DNA of 64,000 nt, taken from UBA8106 sp964569695 (GTDB lineage Bacteria; Acidobacteriota; Vicinamibacteria; Vicinamibacterales; UBA823). A program made the translations under genes and the position numbers. Below, piece by piece: positions 61,464-64,000 of the stretch (its first letter is position 1; every line of letters starts with the position of its first letter). The stretch covers positions 6,364 through 70,363 of the forward strand of contig CAZMUA010000016.1 of the NCBI GenBank assembly GCA_964569695.1, written 5' to 3'. The notes under the pieces were generated by a model that was not told the origin of the DNA, did not search any database, and worked only from the letters and a program-made list of their open reading frames with translations.

Positions 61464-63761
61464 TTGTCGCATCAACCGAATCCCTACGTGCGTGCGCCCA
61501 TTAAGGATCGAGAGAACCTCGCTGGGCGACGCCAAGAACTAAAGGACATTGAGTACTACTTTAGTCTCACCGCAGCAGATCAAAATCCACACCTCGCGCT
61601 GATTGGGGAACGTGGATCTGGGAAGACCAGCCTCCTCAATGTCGCGGAAGCAGTAGCTCAAAAGAAAAAACTCTTGACGCTTCGCCTCGACCTAGATGAA
61701 CAGAAGGTTGAATCCATGGGGCGTTTCTGGACCAGCTTCTACAGCGCGCTCTGTTCGCAGGCAGCTAAGGCTGGTTGCTGGGGAGGCGAGAAGGGACCTA
61801 TATACCAAGCGCTGCTACAGATGCTACACACCAACACGGTGCCTGACAATGCGATGGCGGTCTTAACATTTCCCATGGTGCGCGCAAGTCACACGGGCAC
61901 TCCAGCTGATCTCGATTGCGCGGACGAAGTCATTGTTGACGATCTAGACCGTCTTATTCATGACAGCCTGAAGGAACGGGGACTCCAAGGGTTAGTGGTT
62001 TTGATCGATGAGGCTGACTGTTTAGGGCAGAACAAACCCCTCTTACAGAAACTTCGCAATGTGTTCCAGAGGCTCTCAGGTGCGTCGTTGGTTTTGGCTG
62101 GTACTAACAACATCTTCCCGACCATGGAGGAGGTGTTTTCTCCAATGCCACGGCAATTCCACCAGATCGAGGTGCGTCCGTTTTCAAATTTGTTTGACAC
62201 ATACAGGATGGTGCAAAGTCCTCTTAAAAACAAAGACCTTAGGCCAGCACTCGATCAGATCGAGTCCTTGCATAGGACATGCGGAGGAGACCCGTCTGTC
62301 GTGCAATTGTATTGTCACAACATGTACCGGCTCATGATTGAGGAGCGGAAGAACGATCGGATGTCGCTCCACCCAGACGTCTTTAAAGCCGTACTTAGTG
62401 AGTTCCGGACTAATACGTCAGAAGATAACTTGCGAGTACTGGACGCGCTTGACCATCTCCCTGATCAGATTCTTCTCAACTCCCCTTGGCTGTGTTCCAG
62501 GAAGTTGACACCAGACGAGTGGAAGAAATTAGGCCACTTAGTAAGTGGACTTAAAGACGGCCGTAAGGCAACGCCTGCAGCACGTGAGAAGCTAGCAGAA
62601 AGGATCAAGGACAGCCTCAGAATTCTCTTCGAGGCAGGTATCACGACCACAGCTGACCGGTTTCAGCTAAAGGGCGAACCGGTCACAAGCAGTTACTGGA
62701 CATCTCTTACGGAACAGAGGAAAGAAAAAGAGTGGAAATGGAGAGATGGAAGTTGGTCCGAGGAGGCCATAAACCTTGTTGAAAATGGTCTCGTGGGTGA
62801 TCCGAAGTTAAATGGAATTCGACCGGGCACGGACGTGGAGGACACAGAGGCAAGCGAGCAGAGTTTTTATGCAGCGTTGAATCGAATAAGGACGGGTCAA
62901 CCGCTGGGGGATGTTGATTTTTCCGAGATAAGTATCGGCTCTCAGGTTGTCCATTCCGCCCGCAAGGCGAAGTGCAAAAAAATACGGGAGATCTTAATTA
63001 ACATTACCTGCAAGAGAACAGTGACCTATCACTTGGTGGGGGCGTTTCACTTTAAAGGCCCAGACAGCGCACTGACAAAATATGTCAACAAATGGATTAA
63101 CCAGAGGGAATCCGTGCTCGACGAAGCTAATATCACGATCACCCCCATAATAGTTCAGTCGTTCCGATCACCAACCGATACTGAGATGTGGCGGATAGCT
63201 GATGCCTGTGATTTTTTACTGCCTAAAGAATGGTATGGACCGAGTTCGCCTGAGCAGGCAATCGAGCATTTTCAATCAGAAGATTTACCGAAGGCCATTG
63301 CGTCGTTTCGCGAGTCGATACAGGACGGTCACAACGAACATTGTAGAAATAATTTAGGCTATTGCTTAATCCTGAACAAAGACTATGACGAAGCGAGTCA
63401 GGTGTACGAAAGTCTGTTAAAAGAAGAACCCCCCGATCCCTTTGCGCAACACAACGCGGGCGTCTTGTCGTACTTACGGTCCAAAAAGAGTGACGCGAAA
63501 TTTCAATTGAGTGCGGGTCTTGAATCTCTGAAAAGGCATTCGAACCCAGAACATGGAGACTCACCCGTGGCTATGCTGCTGATCGTCCCAGGCACGGTTA
63601 CTGTGCGGTCGGTCGACGATATCCCGTTACGCTCGGCACTACAGCTGAACCTGACTGCCGTTGAAGAAGGTGATTACGCTGGAGCGCTAGCACAGGTCAA
63701 AAAAGATTTTCCCGACAGATACTGTTCAGAGTGGGAGGTTTCAGAGGAATTCGCTTCTTAG
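61464..63761 (+). CDS. AAA/STAND-like ATPase with TPR-like C-terminus, partner of the HEPN protein
   Basis: This 765-residue protein begins with an ORC/STAND-like ATPase: RENLAGRRQEL (16-26), Walker A GERGSGKTS (48-56), Walker B VVLIDE with D182/E183, and a sensor-like LVLAGTNN. A helical and winged-helix-like region follows (about 300-420), then a beta-containing domain of unknown type (about 500-590, ending RIADACDFLLPKEWYG). TPR-like repeats are at about 593-665 (AIEHFQSEDLPKAIASFRESI; NNLGYCLILNKDYDEASQVY). Such proteins sense a ligand through the C-terminus and switch a partner. TTG 61464 has GGGGAGGAG 10 nt upstream. The codon choice and A-richness in parts look a little different from neighbours, which may hint at transfer. 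Confidence 0.82.
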   Translation: MSHQPNPYVRAPIKDRENLAGRRQELKDIEYYFSLTAADQNPHLALIGERGSGKTSLLNVAEAVAQKKKLLTLRLDLDEQKVESMGRFWTSFYSALCSQAAKAGCWGGEKGPIYQALLQMLHTNTVPDNAMAVLTFPMVRASHTGTPADLDCADEVIVDDLDRLIHDSLKERGLQGLVVLIDEADCLGQNKPLLQKLRNVFQRLSGASLVLAGTNNIFPTMEEVFSPMPRQFHQIEVRPFSNLFDTYRMVQSPLKNKDLRPALDQIESLHRTCGGDPSVVQLYCHNMYRLMIEERKNDRMSLHPDVFKAVLSEFRTNTSEDNLRVLDALDHLPDQILLNSPWLCSRKLTPDEWKKLGHLVSGLKDGRKATPAAREKLAERIKDSLRILFEAGITTTADRFQLKGEPVTSSYWTSLTEQRKEKEWKWRDGSWSEEAINLVENGLVGDPKLNGIRPGTDVEDTEASEQSFYAALNRIRTGQPLGDVDFSEISIGSQVVHSARKAKCKKIREILINITCKRTVTYHLVGAFHFKGPDSALTKYVNKWINQRESVLDEANITITPIIVQSFRSPTDTEMWRIADACDFLLPKEWYGPSSPEQAIEHFQSEDLPKAIASFRESIQDGHNEHCRNNLGYCLILNKDYDEASQVYESLLKEEPPDPFAQHNAGVLSYLRSKKSDAKFQLSAGLESLKRHSNPEHGDSPVAMLLIVPGTVTVRSVDDIPLRSALQLNLTAVEEGDYAGALAQVKKDFPDRYCSEWEVSEEFAS

Positions 63762-63813
63762 AACTTTACGTCGTCTTTCTGATCGAGTCTGTTTTTTTAA
63801 ACGAGGTGTGATT

Positions 63814-64000
63814 ATGTTGCAGGCAAGTCGAGTTGTATGCGTGATTCTGTTCACCGTTCTCGCGTGGGCTGGCACGGAACGTGAAGTAAGTGGGCAAGCG
63901 CTCCCGAATCCCTACCGCGCCGTTGATGGCTGGGCGAAACTGCCGGATGGACGGCAGATGGGCGCTGTTGGGGGTGTCACGATTGAGCCTGGCGGTGAGT
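63814..64000 (+). CDS. Secreted NHL-propeller / peptidylglycine-lyase-like protein (cut by window edge)
   Basis: Only the first 62 residues are visible. ATG 63814 has GAGGTG 7 nt upstream, followed by a Sec signal (VVCVILFTVLAWAGTEREVSGQ). The mature start LPNPYRAVDGWAKLPDGRQMG and GGVTIEPGGE matches the opening blade of secreted 6-bladed NHL propellers annotated as peptidyl-alpha-hydroxyglycine alpha-amidating-lyase-like. The frame is open at the edge. A T7 run just upstream (63791-63797) has no hairpin before it. Confidence 0.75.
   Translation, partial: MLQASRVVCVILFTVLAWAGTEREVSGQALPNPYRAVDGWAKLPDGRQMGAVGGVTIEPGGE

Noticed and set aside
63791..63797. T7 run before the last gene, considered as a terminator of the HEPN/ATPase operon
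   Set aside because: There is no stem-loop immediately upstream.

Overview
The window reads as chromosome of a Gram-negative, heterotrophic bacterium of moderate GC content (by eye, in the 50s percent). It carries about 50 genes, nearly all intact, tightly packed and on both strands; no stretch over 300 bases lacks a gene. Many products are exported: twin-arginine (Tat) signals, lipoboxes, Sec signals and one outer-membrane beta-barrel. Secreted peptidases (S9, M28, M61, a metzincin), sulfatases, GH127/GH172 enzymes, DUF5916 and BNR/VPS10-type propellers suggest Acidobacteriota, perhaps the Vicinamibacteria. That is an inference from gene content, because the window has no rRNA or other phylogenetic marker. 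No tRNA, CRISPR array or insertion sequence was seen, and no recognisable transcription regulator.

Layout. 1-3.9 kb (minus): the N-terminal 451 residues of a selenocysteine formate dehydrogenase, with an in-frame UGA and SECIS hairpin, behind a HupE-like / MBL-fold / NTF2-like operon. 4-21.5 kb: mostly exported enzymes (DUF5916 barrel, Gfo/Idh/MocA oxidoreductase, MetX-like hydrolase, stand-alone DsbD alpha domain, S9 and M28 peptidases, cupin, RraA-like, second MBL enzyme, AhpD-like protein without its cysteines, apparently permuted D-amino-acid-oxidase-like flavoprotein, PQQ-type dehydrogenase). 21.6-27.5 kb (plus): a metzincin lipoprotein, an HExxH membrane protein, an APC permease, a Rieske oxygenase and two VOC proteins. 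27.5-36.5 kb: a Tat-exported aminotransferase, GH127, sulfatase, pyruvate kinase, DUF2784 and GH172.

36.6-45.8 kb (plus): a PHP-type hydrolase, then a fatty-acid-hydroxylase-superfamily protein, a GH3-type acyl-amide synthetase, an enolase-superfamily enzyme, a 55-residue ORF and a polytopic membrane protein with overlapping stops and starts, followed by a dienelactone hydrolase and a Sel1-repeat protein. 46-51.2 kb: a 3-hydroxyanthranilate catabolic set (RidA-type deaminase, HAAO, ACMSD), an LVIVD propeller lipoprotein and an NSS transporter. 51.3-60.5 kb: a BNR propeller protein, M61 peptidase, FKBP isomerase, sulfatase, orphan D12-class adenine methylase, SASA esterase and DUF2939 protein. 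60.6-63.8 kb: a two-gene unit of a HEPN-like protein with an Rx4H motif and an AAA/STAND-like ATPase with TPR-like repeats, the best candidate here for an undescribed conflict or defence system. The right edge cuts a secreted NHL-propeller-like gene.

The clearest new signals are the Sec codon with its SECIS element, the permuted flavoprotein, the HEPN/ATPase pair with a probable CTG start, and the hydroxylase/GH3/enolase overlap cluster.
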